From Phycisphaeraceae bacterium (GTDB lineage: Bacteria; Planctomycetota; Phycisphaerae; Phycisphaerales; UBA1924), in contig CP054186.1 of NCBI GenBank assembly GCA_015200025.1, positions 186,001 through 250,000 of the forward strand: a DNA stretch of 64,000 nt, in the 5' to 3' direction. The first letter of the stretch is position 1. The number at the start of each line of letters is the position of its first letter. The translations under genes were made by a program, and so were the position numbers. Below, in pieces: positions 1 through 8,602 of this stretch. The notes beneath the pieces were generated by a model. The model did no database searches. It was given only the letters and a program-made list of their open reading frames with translations, and was not told the DNA's origin.

Positions 1-916
1 CGACGGCCTTGGTCGAGCGGAGGTCGTAGGCGACTTTCCCGCCGCCTTCCTGCGCGAGAAAGTGCTTGGCGAGCAACGCGGTAAGGTGATCGCACCCGAC
101 GATGTGGCCTTTCTCATCGACGGCCATGCACCGATCGGCGTCCCCGTCGTAGCAGAAGCCCACGTCGGCCTTGTGCTTGAGAACCGCCTCCTGGGTCTGC
201 TTCATGTTGGAGGCGACGAGCGGGTTGGGCTCGTGGGCGAAAACGCCCTTGCTGTTCTCGAAGTTCACCTCGATGATCTCGAATTTGGCGGGCCCGCCGG
301 CGTCCTTGGGCGTGAGCTTCCCGAAGACGCGGGGGATCATGGTCCCGGCCATCCCGTTGCTGGCGTCAATAACAACCTTGAGAGGCCGGCCGAGGGTAAG
401 GAATCGGCGGACGTGCTTGGCGTAATCCGCCCACAGATCGCGTTCTTCGTGGCGGCCGTGGGCCTTGACGAGCGTGGCCTTATCGACCATGGCCGCGTGC
501 TTGCGGACCTCGGCGAGCCCGGTGGTCTCTCCGACGGGCTTGGCCTTGCGCTTGCTGACTTTGAACCCGTTGTAGTTGGGTGGGTTGTGGCTGGCGGTGA
601 CCTGGACGCCACCTGCGCAGTCGAGGTGGTTGACGGCGAAATAAATGAAGCTGGTGTCGACCATGCCGACGTCGACCACGTCGCCCCCGTGGTCGCGGAT
701 GCCCTGGATCAGGGCCTTGGCGAGACCGGGCGAGCTGAGCCGCATATCGCGCCCGACGACGATGTTGCGCATCATGGGGGCGGTCTCGCCGGCCTCGGCG
801 GCGTCCTGGAGCAGGAACTTGCTCACGCCGTAGCCGATCTGCCAGGCCATCGCCTCGTTGAGCATGTCGGGGACGGTGCCCCGGACGTCGTAGGCCTTGA
901 AGATGCGTCCGAGCAT
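1..916 (-). CDS. manB: phosphomannomutase/phosphoglucomutase, N-terminal part (3' end outside window)
   Basis: This alpha-D-phosphohexomutase interconverts hexose 6-phosphate and hexose 1-phosphate for sugar-nucleotide and exopolysaccharide synthesis in the cytoplasm. The gene reads leftward from an ATG at 916 (MLGRIFKAYDVRG) and runs off the left edge, so about 305 residues are visible. The catalytic phosphoserine loop TASHNP is seen near residue 106 and the metal-binding loop, here DGDADR rather than the usual DGDGDR, near residue 255. The N-terminal KAYDVRG motif supports this start. Sugar specificity (mannose versus glucose) cannot be decided from what is visible. The 385 bp upstream hold its promoter region. 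Confidence 0.9.
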   Translation of the reverse strand, partial: MLGRIFKAYDVRGTVPDMLNEAMAWQIGYGVSKFLLQDAAEAGETAPMMRNIVVGRDMRLSSPGLAKALIQGIRDHGGDVVDVGMVDTSFIYFAVNHLDCAGGVQVTASHNPPNYNGFKVSKRKAKPVGETTGLAEVRKHAAMVDKATLVKAHGRHEERDLWADYAKHVRRFLTLGRPLKVVIDASNGMAGTMIPRVFGKLTPKDAGGPAKFEIIEVNFENSKGVFAHEPNPLVASNMKQTQEAVLKHKADVGFCYDGDADRCMAVDEKGHIVGCDHLTALLAKHFLAQEGGGKVAYDLRSTKAV

Positions 917-1301
917 GGTGGGCGATGCCTCCGGGTCGCGGCGGTCCGTCCGGGCCCGGGGCGAAAGCCCGCCCACGCGACCCGACCGTCCTGCGACCGC
1001 CCAGCATAGACGATCACGATACCGAGTATCTTCCGTACGCGAGCGCCCGGGCGGCCTCCGCCTTTCACTCGGCTCCCCAGTCCGACGCAGGGAGACGCGG
1101 CCGGCACTGACCCGTACCACCCGAGTGCCGCGGCACCCCCACGGATCCCCCGGGAGACGGTCCCTGGGAAGTTAATAAACGACATCAAGGTAAAGAGCGC
1201 GAATCTGAAACTTGTGTTGACCGGCGTTCGTAAAAGAACGTCGATCGCCGGGCGGCACGTGTGTGCCACTCGAGCGATCGGGCCACGAGATAAGGTGCCA
1301 T
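917..1301. other. intergenic region between divergent genes
   Basis: These 385 bases lie between the leftward phosphohexomutase and the rightward Gly-rich micro-ORF. Every frame read here gives Arg/Pro-rich shadow peptides, and no protein family or structured RNA is recognised. The stretch around 1170-1215 is clearly more AT-rich than its surroundings and is the likeliest site for promoters, but no clear hexamers were assigned. Confidence 0.5.
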
Positions 1302-1481
1302 ATGAGCAGCAGCGGCGGCGGAAAAGGCGGCGGCGGCGGTGGGAAACCCGGAGTCGGCGGCGGAGGTGGTGGCGGCGGGAAGCCCGGAGCCGGGGGGGGC
1401 AAGGGCGATCCCGGCAAGCCCAGCACGACGGGGAATCCCTCCGGCCCGGGCCGGACGAACAACCCTCCGGGCAAGAAGTGA
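1302..1481 (+). CDS. glycine-rich KPG micro-protein, hypothetical
   Basis: A 59-residue reading frame that starts MSSSGGGKGG and ends PGKK. It consists almost entirely of Gly with interspersed Lys, Pro, Ser and Thr in repeated GGGKPG units. The ATG at 1302 follows an AAGG-like ribosome-binding site, and a perfect hairpin at 1504-1531 follows the stop. The spacing and the terminator-like hairpin suggest a genuine small gene. It has no signal peptide or fold. The basic, flexible composition could fit nucleic-acid or surface binding, but that is speculation. The alternative is a chance frame in GGC/GGT repeat DNA. Confidence 0.45.
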   Translation: MSSSGGGKGGGGGGKPGVGGGGGGGGKPGAGGGKGDPGKPSTTGNPSGPGRTNNPPGKK

Positions 1482-1503
1482 CGTCCTGACGAAATCTATT
1501 GAG

Positions 1504-1531
1504 TGGAGGTCGGCGGACACACCGACCTCCA
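1504..1531. terminator. bidirectional hairpin between convergent genes
   Basis: A perfect 10-bp inverted repeat (TGGAGGTCGG / CCGACCTCCA) with an 8-nt loop lies between the stop of the Gly-rich micro-ORF and the stop of the convergent thioredoxin-like gene. There is no long T-tract on either side, so strength is uncertain. Confidence 0.5.
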
Positions 1532-1632
1532 CATTTGAACTTCGGGCGAGCGGGGCCGACGGCCCGGGTTGCTCGTGGCGGGACCGGGACAAGGCGCGGC
1601 CTTGGCCTCGGAACAGCGTCGCCGGGCGCGTG

Positions 1633-2970
1633 CTATTTCTTGGATGCGGCGAGGGCCGCCTCGACGGCGTCACCCAGGATCTTCTCCATGCCCGGGCTGC
1701 CGCCGACGTGGGACCACGAGACGCGTCCCTCGGCGTCGATGACGTACAGCGAGGGGATGCCACGGACCTTGTACTGGTTCGAGACGGCCCCCGCGGAGAG
1801 CAGCAGCAGGTAATCGCACCCGAGGTTGTCCATGACGTCGGGGGCCTTGGTGTCGGTGTTGGTGTCGGTGTGCATGCCGATGACCACGACGCCTTTGTCC
1901 TTGTACTTCTCGTGGACCTTCTGGATGGCGGGCATGACGGCGAGGCAGGGCTTGCACCAGGTGGCCCAGAAATCGAGGACGACCACCTTGCCCTTAAGGC
2001 TTTCGAGGGTGTAGGTCTGACCCGAGACGTCCTTGAGTGAGAACGCGGGGGCGGGCTCACCCGCGGGGATGAGCCCTTCGGGGGCGGGGGGCTTGCGGAC
2101 GTCCTGCCTGGCCTGCTCCATCGGCTTGACGGCCTGGGGCTTGCCCTCGGCCTTGACGGTGAAGCCCTTGGGCGCTTCGAACGCGAAGGGCGTGCGGTCG
2201 GCGGCGGGGGTGCCCTGCGATTTGACGTGGCTGAAGGTCTGAACGCGGATGGGCTTGGAGTCGGGGCGGATGGGGCCGGCGCGGAAACGCTCGATGCGGC
2301 GAGGGAGACGGTCGCGTTCGCTGATCCAGACGCGAAGACTGGCGTCGGCGGCGGCGTCGCCCGGCCTGGTCTCGGCCTTGACACGGTGGCACGGCTCGCC
2401 GTCGATCTCCTCGCGTCCTTCGTGGACCACGGCGGCGCCGTCGGGGAGCGTGAAGGGATCGGCGGCGAGAGCCTCCCAGGGGACGGGCGAGGCGGCGCGG
2501 TCGCGGGCGAAAAAGGCCTCGATCTCGGCGGGCGTGAGCGGGCCGGCCATCCGCCCGATCTCGCGCTGGGGCTCGCGGAGGATGTGGGCCGATCCGCCGT
2601 CGTAGACGCCCAGCACGGCCCGGCCTTTGGGCTGGGTCGGACTGGTCTTGATCTCGCCCTCGACGCGGATCATCCATGGGCCTGGCCGGTGGCCCTCGTC
2701 CGGGGAACGGGAGAGGGTGACCTGGGCCGAGAAGGTGGGCTGTCCGGGCCCTTCGACCTTGGAGGTAAAGGACCACGCGCGAGTGACGAGGACGCCGCTG
2801 GCCATGTTGGTCCAGACCTCGCGGCCCAGGGCGGCTGGATCGGCGGCGGTCGCCCCGGGTTCGCCGACCCACGCGTGCTCGGCCGGCCACGGCGCGGCGG
2901 CCACGCCCGCGGCGGCGAGGAGGGACGGGATCAACAGGAGCGAGCGAACGGGCGGGAATCCGACACGCAT
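1633..2970 (-). CDS. secreted TlpA/ResA-like thioredoxin-fold protein
   Basis: A 445-residue exported protein with an N-terminal hydrophobic leader (about residues 8-26, ending AAGVAAA). The middle region of about 270 residues is beta-rich and looks LolA/DUF2092-like, though that assignment is weak. The C-terminal redoxin domain spans about 305-440 with the active site W338-C-K-P-C342 followed by a cis-Pro region. Family members reduce or shuttle disulfides in the periplasm, for example in cytochrome maturation or oxidative stress. The ATG at 2970 is preceded by GAGGAGG at good spacing. The gene is monocistronic and convergent with the micro-ORF at 1302. The fusion of a lipoprotein-carrier-like domain to a thiol reductase recurs in planctomycetes. 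The redox partner is unknown. Confidence 0.85.
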   Translation of the reverse strand: MRVGFPPVRSLLLIPSLLAAAGVAAAPWPAEHAWVGEPGATAADPAALGREVWTNMASGVLVTRAWSFTSKVEGPGQPTFSAQVTLSRSPDEGHRPGPWMIRVEGEIKTSPTQPKGRAVLGVYDGGSAHILREPQREIGRMAGPLTPAEIEAFFARDRAASPVPWEALAADPFTLPDGAAVVHEGREEIDGEPCHRVKAETRPGDAAADASLRVWISERDRLPRRIERFRAGPIRPDSKPIRVQTFSHVKSQGTPAADRTPFAFEAPKGFTVKAEGKPQAVKPMEQARQDVRKPPAPEGLIPAGEPAPAFSLKDVSGQTYTLESLKGKVVVLDFWATWCKPCLAVMPAIQKVHEKYKDKGVVVIGMHTDTNTDTKAPDVMDNLGCDYLLLLSAGAVSNQYKVRGIPSLYVIDAEGRVSWSHVGGSPGMEKILGDAVEAALAASKK

Positions 2971-3032
2971 GGTTCCTCCTCGCCCGCGGGCCGGGCGGTG
3001 ATGTGTTCATGATACCGCGGGGGGCTTGGATT

Positions 3033-4331
3033 TCATCGCGTGGGTTCCGCCTCGCCCGTGGCGGTGTCGATGTCGGGGAGGTCGAGGTCGGGGATGTTGG
3101 AGAAGGCGATGCGTCGGGGGGCGGACTTCTTGGCGTCGTGCATGGAGGCGGGGTAGACCGCGTCGGCGCCGTAACGCCCGGTGATGGCGTCGAGGGCGGC
3201 GGCCAGACGCGAGCGGGCGCGTTGCCCCCCGAAAAGCGAACCGGTGGCGGCGTCGGCGGGCTCGAGCCCGGCGAGGGTGACGCCCAAGGCAAGGATGTCG
3301 GCGACGGGGGCGCGGTCCCAGAGCCCGGCGAGGGCGGCGAGGAGGGTCGGGGTGTCGCTGACGCCCGGGAGCGAGGCCTCCTCGTGCCAGCGCGCGAAGG
3401 CGCCGCCCCACCCGACGCCGTGGACCCCGGGGCGGGCCCGGCGCGAGGCGTCGCCCAGGTAACGGACGCTCAGGGTGATCGATGAGGCGACGTAGCCCAG
3501 GTGCCGGACGCGCTGGGCGGCCTTCGCCAGGAGACGGACAGCGACCGGGCGGGCTTGGCCGTGGGGGCGTTTGTCGGGCGGGAGGACGTGAGAATGCCCG
3601 ACGGATCGGCGGACGGTGGGCGCGTCGTGGAGGGTGTCGCCGCGGAGGCGGTCGTACCACTCTTCGCCGACGACGCTGCCCCAGGCGTGGCGGAGCTGGG
3701 CGCGGGACATGGAGGCGAGGCGTTCGATGGAGGTGATGCCCAGGCGGCGGAGGCGGGCGTCCATGCGCGGGCCGATGCCGGGGAGGTCGGTCATCGGGAG
3801 GGGAAAGAGGCGCCCGGGGAGCTCGTGCTTCTCGATGATGGTGAGCCCGTCGGGCTTGAGCATGTCGGCGGCGACCTTGGCGATGAAGGGGTTCGGCGCG
3901 ACGCCGATGGAGCAGGTCAGACTGGGCCCGCAGCGCGAGGCGATGGCCCGCTTGATGTCGGCGGCGAGGCGGGCGGCGAGGGCCGGGGTTCGTTGATTGG
4001 GGGCCAGACGGCTTCGGAACTCGTCGATGGAGCAGACCCGATCGACGGGGATGACCGTGTCGATGGCGGCGGCGACCGTGTGGTGAAAGCGGGTATAAGC
4101 GCCGTGGCTCCCCAGGACGAGGCGGAGGCCCGGGCAGAGGCGACGGGCGTCGGCGACCTTGGTCCCGGTTTTGACGCCGAAGGCTTTGGCCTGGTAGCTG
4201 GCGGCGATGACGGAGGTGGTCTCGGCGATCAGGGGAACCACGGCGACGGGCAGCCCACGCAACTCGGGGTGGAGCGCCTGCTCGACGGAGGCGAAGAACG
4301 CGTTCATGTCGACGTAGAGCCACTGGAGCAT
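3033..4331 (-). CDS. dinB: Y-family DNA polymerase (DinB/Pol IV-like)
   Basis: A translesion polymerase of 432 residues starting MLQWLYVDMNAFF, with catalytic Asp8 in the first palm motif and Asp103-Glu104 in SIDEF. Both catalytic centres are intact, which argues against an inactive ImuB-type protein. A helix-hairpin-helix (LPGIGPRMDARL) follows the fingers. The protein is longer than E. coli Pol IV (351 aa) and its C-terminal half has no beta-clamp motif I could identify with certainty. It is read divergently from uvrB across a 102-bp AT-rich spacer, so the two repair genes may share damage control. The open frame continues far upstream of 4331 into uvrB antisense, but that part is not coding. 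The SIDEF (not SIDEAY) variant suggests a distinct subfamily. Confidence 0.85.
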   Translation of the reverse strand: MLQWLYVDMNAFFASVEQALHPELRGLPVAVVPLIAETTSVIAASYQAKAFGVKTGTKVADARRLCPGLRLVLGSHGAYTRFHHTVAAAIDTVIPVDRVCSIDEFRSRLAPNQRTPALAARLAADIKRAIASRCGPSLTCSIGVAPNPFIAKVAADMLKPDGLTIIEKHELPGRLFPLPMTDLPGIGPRMDARLRRLGITSIERLASMSRAQLRHAWGSVVGEEWYDRLRGDTLHDAPTVRRSVGHSHVLPPDKRPHGQARPVAVRLLAKAAQRVRHLGYVASSITLSVRYLGDASRRARPGVHGVGWGGAFARWHEEASLPGVSDTPTLLAALAGLWDRAPVADILALGVTLAGLEPADAATGSLFGGQRARSRLAAALDAITGRYGADAVYPASMHDAKKSAPRRIAFSNIPDLDLPDIDTATGEAEPTR

Positions 4332-4433
4332 GCCGCACAATATCCGTACAAATAGACCCTGACAAGTTCCGATATTTGGAATTTGAATGGTGTTCAGGGA
4401 TAGTCTTGGGGGGCCTGACCGGTACGATGGCGC

Positions 4434-6599
4434 ATGCCGGTGTACCGCGAGCCCGTGCCGTTCGAGGTGGTGTCCCCGTTCAAGCCGACGGGGGACCAGC
4501 CGGGGGCGATCGCGAAGCTGACGGCGGACCTCGCGGGCGGGAGGCCGGCGGCGTGCCTGCTGGGGGCGACGGGGACGGGCAAGACGTTCACGATGGCGAA
4601 CGTGATCGCCCGGCTGGGCAAGCCGACGCTGATCATCAGCCACAACAAGACGCTGGCGGCGCAGCTGTTCGAGGAGCTGCGGGAGTTCTTCCCGAAGAAC
4701 TCGGTGAACTACTTCGTGTCGTACTACGACTATTACCAGCCCGAGGCGTACATCCCCTCGCGGGACATCTACATCGAGAAGGACTCGTCGCGGAACGACG
4801 ACCTGGACGCCCTGCGTCTGGCGGCGACGAGCAACATCCTGAGCCGGCGGGACACGGTGGTGGTGGCGAGCGTGTCGTGCATCTTCGGGCTGGGCTCGCC
4901 CTTGGCGTACGGGGAGAAGGTGCTGACGGTGACGCGGGGCTCGCCGATCGACCGGCGGGATTTCCTGCTCTCGCTGGACTCGATGCAGTACCAGCGGTCG
5001 GAGATCGAGTTCAAGCGCGGGCAGTTCCGCGTGCGGGGCGATGCGCTGGAGGTCTGGCCGGCGTACGAGAAGTTCGCGGTGCGGGTCGAGCTGTTCGGGG
5101 ACCGGATCGACCGCGTGGACCTGGTGAACCCCGCGAGCGGGGAGGTCCTGGCGGAGGAGTCGCAGTTTTTCCTCTTCCCCGCGGTGCACTACGTGATGCC
5201 CGAGCGGCAGTTGCAGGAGGCGTTGCGGCAGATCCGCGAGGAGCTCGACGCGCGGGTGATGCAGCTTCGGTCCGAGGGCAAGCTGCTCGAGGCCCAGCGG
5301 CTGATCGGGCGGACCAAGTACGACCTGGAGCTGATCGAGGAGGTCGGGGCGTGCCCGGGGATCGAGAACTACAGCCGGTTCATGGACGGGCGGTCGCCGG
5401 GCGAGAGGCCGTACTGCCTGATGGATTACTTTGACTTCGCGCCCCCGGCGGGGGGGCCGATCTCGGCGGCGAGGCCGAACCTGCGGGATTGGCTGCTGAT
5501 CATCGACGAGTCGCACGTGACGCTCCCGCAGGTGCGGGCGATGTTCAACGGGGACCGGGCGAGAAAGACGGTACTGGTAGAGCACGGGTTCCGGCTGCCC
5601 AGCGCGCTGGACAACCGGCCGCTGCGGTTCGAGGAGTTCGAGGCGATCGTGCCCCAGGTGTTGTTCGTGAGCGCGACGCCGGGCCCGTACGAGCTGACGC
5701 GGTGCGGGGGCGAGGTGGCCGAGCAGGTGATCCGCCCGACGGGGCTGCTCGATCCGGTGATCGAGGTGAGGCCCGCGCGGGGGCAGGTGCCGGACCTTCT
5801 GGAGCGGTGCCGGGCGCGGGTGGCCTCGGGCGAGCGTGTGCTGGTGACAGCGTTGACGAAGCGTCTGTGCGAGGACCTGGCGACGTACCTGTCGGACCAG
5901 GGGCTGCGGGTGCGGTTTTTGCACAGCGACATCGAGACGCTCGACCGGGTGCAGATCCTGGCGGACCTGCGGGCCGGTGAGTTCGACGTGCTGGTGGGGG
6001 TGAACCTGCTCCGGGAGGGGCTGGACCTGCCCGAGGTGTCGCTCGTGTGCATCCTCGACGCGGACAAGGAGGGGTTCCTGCGGAGCCCGACGAGCCTGAT
6101 CCAGCAGATGGGGCGAGCGGCGAGGAACGTCAACGCCCTGGTGGTGATGTACGCGGACACGATGACCCCGGCGATGCGTGCGGCGATCGAAGAGACCGAG
6201 CGACGGCGCGCGAAGCAGGAGGCGTACAACGCCGCGCACGGGATCACGCCCGCGACGATCACCAAGGCGATCCGCCGCGGGATGGAGATCAGCCTGCGCG
6301 GCCGGAAGGCGGCCAGGGAGGCGGTGGGCGTCAAGGAGCAGGCCTTCGAGGCCGAGGAACTGTCGCGGGAACTGACGGAGGAGATGCTGGCGGCGGCGGA
6401 GGCGCTGGACTTCGAGAAGGCCGCGGCGCTGCGCGACCAGGTGAAGAAACTCAAGACGTTCCTCGAGGAGGCGAAGGCCTCGGGCGGGCCGACGACGATC
6501 CGCAAGAGCCAGGTCGAGGGCGGCGGGCGTGGCGCGGCGCGGAAGCCCAAGGCCGGGACCCCGGGGACGCGCGTGGTCCGGCGCCGCAAGGGTGGGTGA
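4434..6599 (+). CDS. uvrB: excinuclease ABC subunit UvrB
   Basis: The damage-verification helicase of nucleotide excision repair; it loads at lesions with UvrA and recruits UvrC. At 721 residues it is slightly longer than E. coli UvrB (673). Walker A GATGTGKT is at 44-51, the beta-hairpin YDYYQPEAYIP inserts into DNA, the Walker B region reads IIDESH, helicase motifs V/VI are present, and a C-terminal UVR domain (EALDFEKAAALRDQ) contacts UvrC. A basic tail of about 45 residues (ending RRRKGG) follows the UVR motif. The ATG at 4434 gives the canonical start VPFEVVSPFKPTGDQP. It is read divergently from the Y-family polymerase. Confidence 0.98.
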   Translation: MPVYREPVPFEVVSPFKPTGDQPGAIAKLTADLAGGRPAACLLGATGTGKTFTMANVIARLGKPTLIISHNKTLAAQLFEELREFFPKNSVNYFVSYYDYYQPEAYIPSRDIYIEKDSSRNDDLDALRLAATSNILSRRDTVVVASVSCIFGLGSPLAYGEKVLTVTRGSPIDRRDFLLSLDSMQYQRSEIEFKRGQFRVRGDALEVWPAYEKFAVRVELFGDRIDRVDLVNPASGEVLAEESQFFLFPAVHYVMPERQLQEALRQIREELDARVMQLRSEGKLLEAQRLIGRTKYDLELIEEVGACPGIENYSRFMDGRSPGERPYCLMDYFDFAPPAGGPISAARPNLRDWLLIIDESHVTLPQVRAMFNGDRARKTVLVEHGFRLPSALDNRPLRFEEFEAIVPQVLFVSATPGPYELTRCGGEVAEQVIRPTGLLDPVIEVRPARGQVPDLLERCRARVASGERVLVTALTKRLCEDLATYLSDQGLRVRFLHSDIETLDRVQILADLRAGEFDVLVGVNLLREGLDLPEVSLVCILDADKEGFLRSPTSLIQQMGRAARNVNALVVMYADTMTPAMRAAIEETERRRAKQEAYNAAHGITPATITKAIRRGMEISLRGRKAAREAVGVKEQAFEAEELSRELTEEMLAAAEALDFEKAAALRDQVKKLKTFLEEAKASGGPTTIRKSQVEGGGRGAARKPKAGTPGTRVVRRRKGG

Positions 6600-6733
6600 C
6601 ACGGACGAAGGGGAGGTCGGCCGGGCTGGGTCATTCCCTCGCGAACCCGATCCATCCATCGCGACGCCCGAGAATCGGGGTGGCTCTCGCATTCTGCGTG
6701 TGGGATCCGCCGCCGCTCGGGTACCATGAACGC

Positions 6734-8389
6734 ATGATCTTCGGCGCACCGTCCGCGGCGCTGTGCTCGGCATTCCTTCTGGCCTCAGCCACGGCGTTCG
6801 CGCACGCCCACGACATTTCGGTGATCGCACGGACGGGCCAGGCGGTGGCCGCGGACGAGCCCGGCCTGACGTTCGCGGGCTCGGTCGGCAACACGCCGTG
6901 GTCGCACGCGGTGATGAACACCTCGGGAGATGTCGCGTTCACCGCGCGAGTCACGCTCCCCAACGCCACGACCGTGCCGGCCCTCTTCCGGAGGGACCGC
7001 CACGGGGCGCGGATGCTCGCCCGGGTTGGATCGGCCCCCGCGTACCTCGGCGGGTCGAGCATCACGCAGGTCTTTCAGCCGCAGATGGCCGACGACGGGA
7101 GCGTCTGGGTGAGGCTCGTGGCGTCGAACCAGACGGGTTATCTCGTGAAGTACCTTCCCGACGGCAGCGTCTCCGCGTCCGCAACGACCTGGAGCACGTC
7201 ATTTGGGTTTCAACTCCACCCGCGATCGGACGAGGCGGTGTATTGGCACCCCAACGGGACGGGGCACGTGATCGGGGCGGACCCGGGGTCGATGGGTCCG
7301 CTTTTCCCGTCCCCGCCGGTGTTCGAAGGCTTCCCGGCTCAGGCGACCCAGATCGGTCTCGCCAGCCCGCATCACCTCAACGCGAGCCGGGGCCTCGCGT
7401 CGTTGGCGTCGTATACCGCTGGGATAGCGGGGTTCGCGGTCGCGGCGGGCACGCCGGAGCGGGTGTGGGCGCTCATCGAGACCACCACGAACGGCCCCCT
7501 GCCCCCCGAGGCCGGCGCCGCCCCCCGGGTCAACACGTTGTGGGCGCCGTGGCTCAACGATCACAACCGGTTTGTGTACCGGGTTGATCTCACGTCCTCG
7601 CCGTGGCGTTCCGTGATTTTCTTCGGCGACGGCCCCGGTGCGAGTGTCCTGATCCACCACGGGCAGGCCGCCCCGGGGTTTCAGACCGGCGCGACGGTGA
7701 GCCTGCCGAACGACCTCGGCGGGACGCCGATACTCCTCCCACGGGTGAACAACCGCGGCGCGTTCCTGATCGCCGGCCGGGTCAACGGTGTCCAGGGCGT
7801 CACAGGGATGGTGTACTGGTCGGGCCGGGAGGGCGGCCTGCGCCCGGTGCTCATCGCGGGGGTGACCGAGGCGGTGAATGCCCCGGGTGTCCGCCCTTCG
7901 CTGCAGTTCGCCGAGGCGGACCAGGCGAGCCCCGGGTTGGCGTTCAACGACCTCGGGCAGATCGCGTTCACCGACGCGAGGACGGCGAACCCCGTCGGAG
8001 CGGTCTTCGGGTACGACCCGGTGCGGGGGCTGGTGGTCTTCGCCCGGCCTCAGACGGACCTGACACTCGAACCCGGGGTGGTCAAGCGTGTCGCCCGGGC
8101 GAACCTGATCGGCCCGCACGCGGGGTACCGCAACCTCGCGTCGGGGCTGAGCGGCCGCGGGCGGTTGTGCTTCGCGCTGGACTTCACGGACGGGACCGGG
8201 GCGGTGGTCGAGGCGGTGCTGCGGTGCGACGCGGACATGAACGGGGACGGGTTCATCGATTTCTTCGACCTCGGGGACTATGTCGACGCGTTCGACGCGG
8301 GCTCTCCCGGGGCCGACTTCGACGGGGACGGGTTCATTGATTTCTTCGACGCCGACCGGTACCTGGAGGCATACGAGCGCGGGTGCTGA
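6734..8389 (+). CDS. secreted NxxGxxAF-repeat protein with GC-type dockerin
   Basis: A 551-residue exported protein. The signal peptide is about residues 1-23 (SAFLLASATAFAHA). The body contains repeats of the NxxGxxAF type (MNTSGDVAFTA, VNNRGAFLIAG, FNDLGQIAFTD), a beta-strand repeat known from secreted planctomycete proteins. The C-terminus (about 498-551) is a two-loop calcium-binding dockerin-like cassette, MNGDGFIDFFDLGDY and DFDGDGFIDFFDADRY, ending GC. This copy has a shortened linker without the usual CxxxxxCP pair. Function is unknown; a surface-displayed or matrix protein is likely. The start was chosen for the leader peptide, as the open frame extends upstream into uvrB sequence. 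It does not show the tight spacing of an operon with uvrB. Confidence 0.8.
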   Translation: MIFGAPSAALCSAFLLASATAFAHAHDISVIARTGQAVAADEPGLTFAGSVGNTPWSHAVMNTSGDVAFTARVTLPNATTVPALFRRDRHGARMLARVGSAPAYLGGSSITQVFQPQMADDGSVWVRLVASNQTGYLVKYLPDGSVSASATTWSTSFGFQLHPRSDEAVYWHPNGTGHVIGADPGSMGPLFPSPPVFEGFPAQATQIGLASPHHLNASRGLASLASYTAGIAGFAVAAGTPERVWALIETTTNGPLPPEAGAAPRVNTLWAPWLNDHNRFVYRVDLTSSPWRSVIFFGDGPGASVLIHHGQAAPGFQTGATVSLPNDLGGTPILLPRVNNRGAFLIAGRVNGVQGVTGMVYWSGREGGLRPVLIAGVTEAVNAPGVRPSLQFAEADQASPGLAFNDLGQIAFTDARTANPVGAVFGYDPVRGLVVFARPQTDLTLEPGVVKRVARANLIGPHAGYRNLASGLSGRGRLCFALDFTDGTGAVVEAVLRCDADMNGDGFIDFFDLGDYVDAFDAGSPGADFDGDGFIDFFDADRYLEAYERGC

Positions 8390-8427
8390 GCGGCGTACGA
8401 TGGGGCGTGAGCCGAGCCCGCTCCGAC

Positions 8428-8592
8428 ATGGTCCGCCGATTCGCGTATTACTTCGCCGGGCTGGCGATCGGCTTGGTGCTGCTGGGGATGATCCAGCGCG
8501 GGCGTGGCGTGCGCCCCGAGTCGCCGCCCGACGCGGCGGCGGGGGCCCCTTCGCCGGGTTCCCCGGCCGGGCCGAGCGGCGGTGATCGATGA
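8428..8592 (+). CDS. small single-pass membrane protein, hypothetical
   Basis: A 54-residue protein starting MVRRFAYYFAGLAIGLVLLG: two Arg, then one hydrophobic helix (about 4-20), then a Pro/Ala/Ser-rich tail. The ATG at 8428 gives positive-inside topology; an upstream in-frame start at 8383 would overlap the preceding stop. The stop lies 10 bp before the nadC start, so it is probably the first gene of an operon with nadC and birA. Short proteins of this design recur next to housekeeping genes in planctomycetes, but I know no function for them. Confidence 0.55.
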   Translation: MVRRFAYYFAGLAIGLVLLGMIQRGRGVRPESPPDAAAGAPSPGSPAGPSGGDR

Positions 8593-8602
8593 GGACGACG
8601 CG

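Noticed and set aside
4332..6830. Upstream extension of the minus-strand Y-polymerase frame (total 1265 aa)
   Set aside because: The extra part is antisense to uvrB and reads as Arg/His/Leu-rich shadow; the family start motif lies at 4331.
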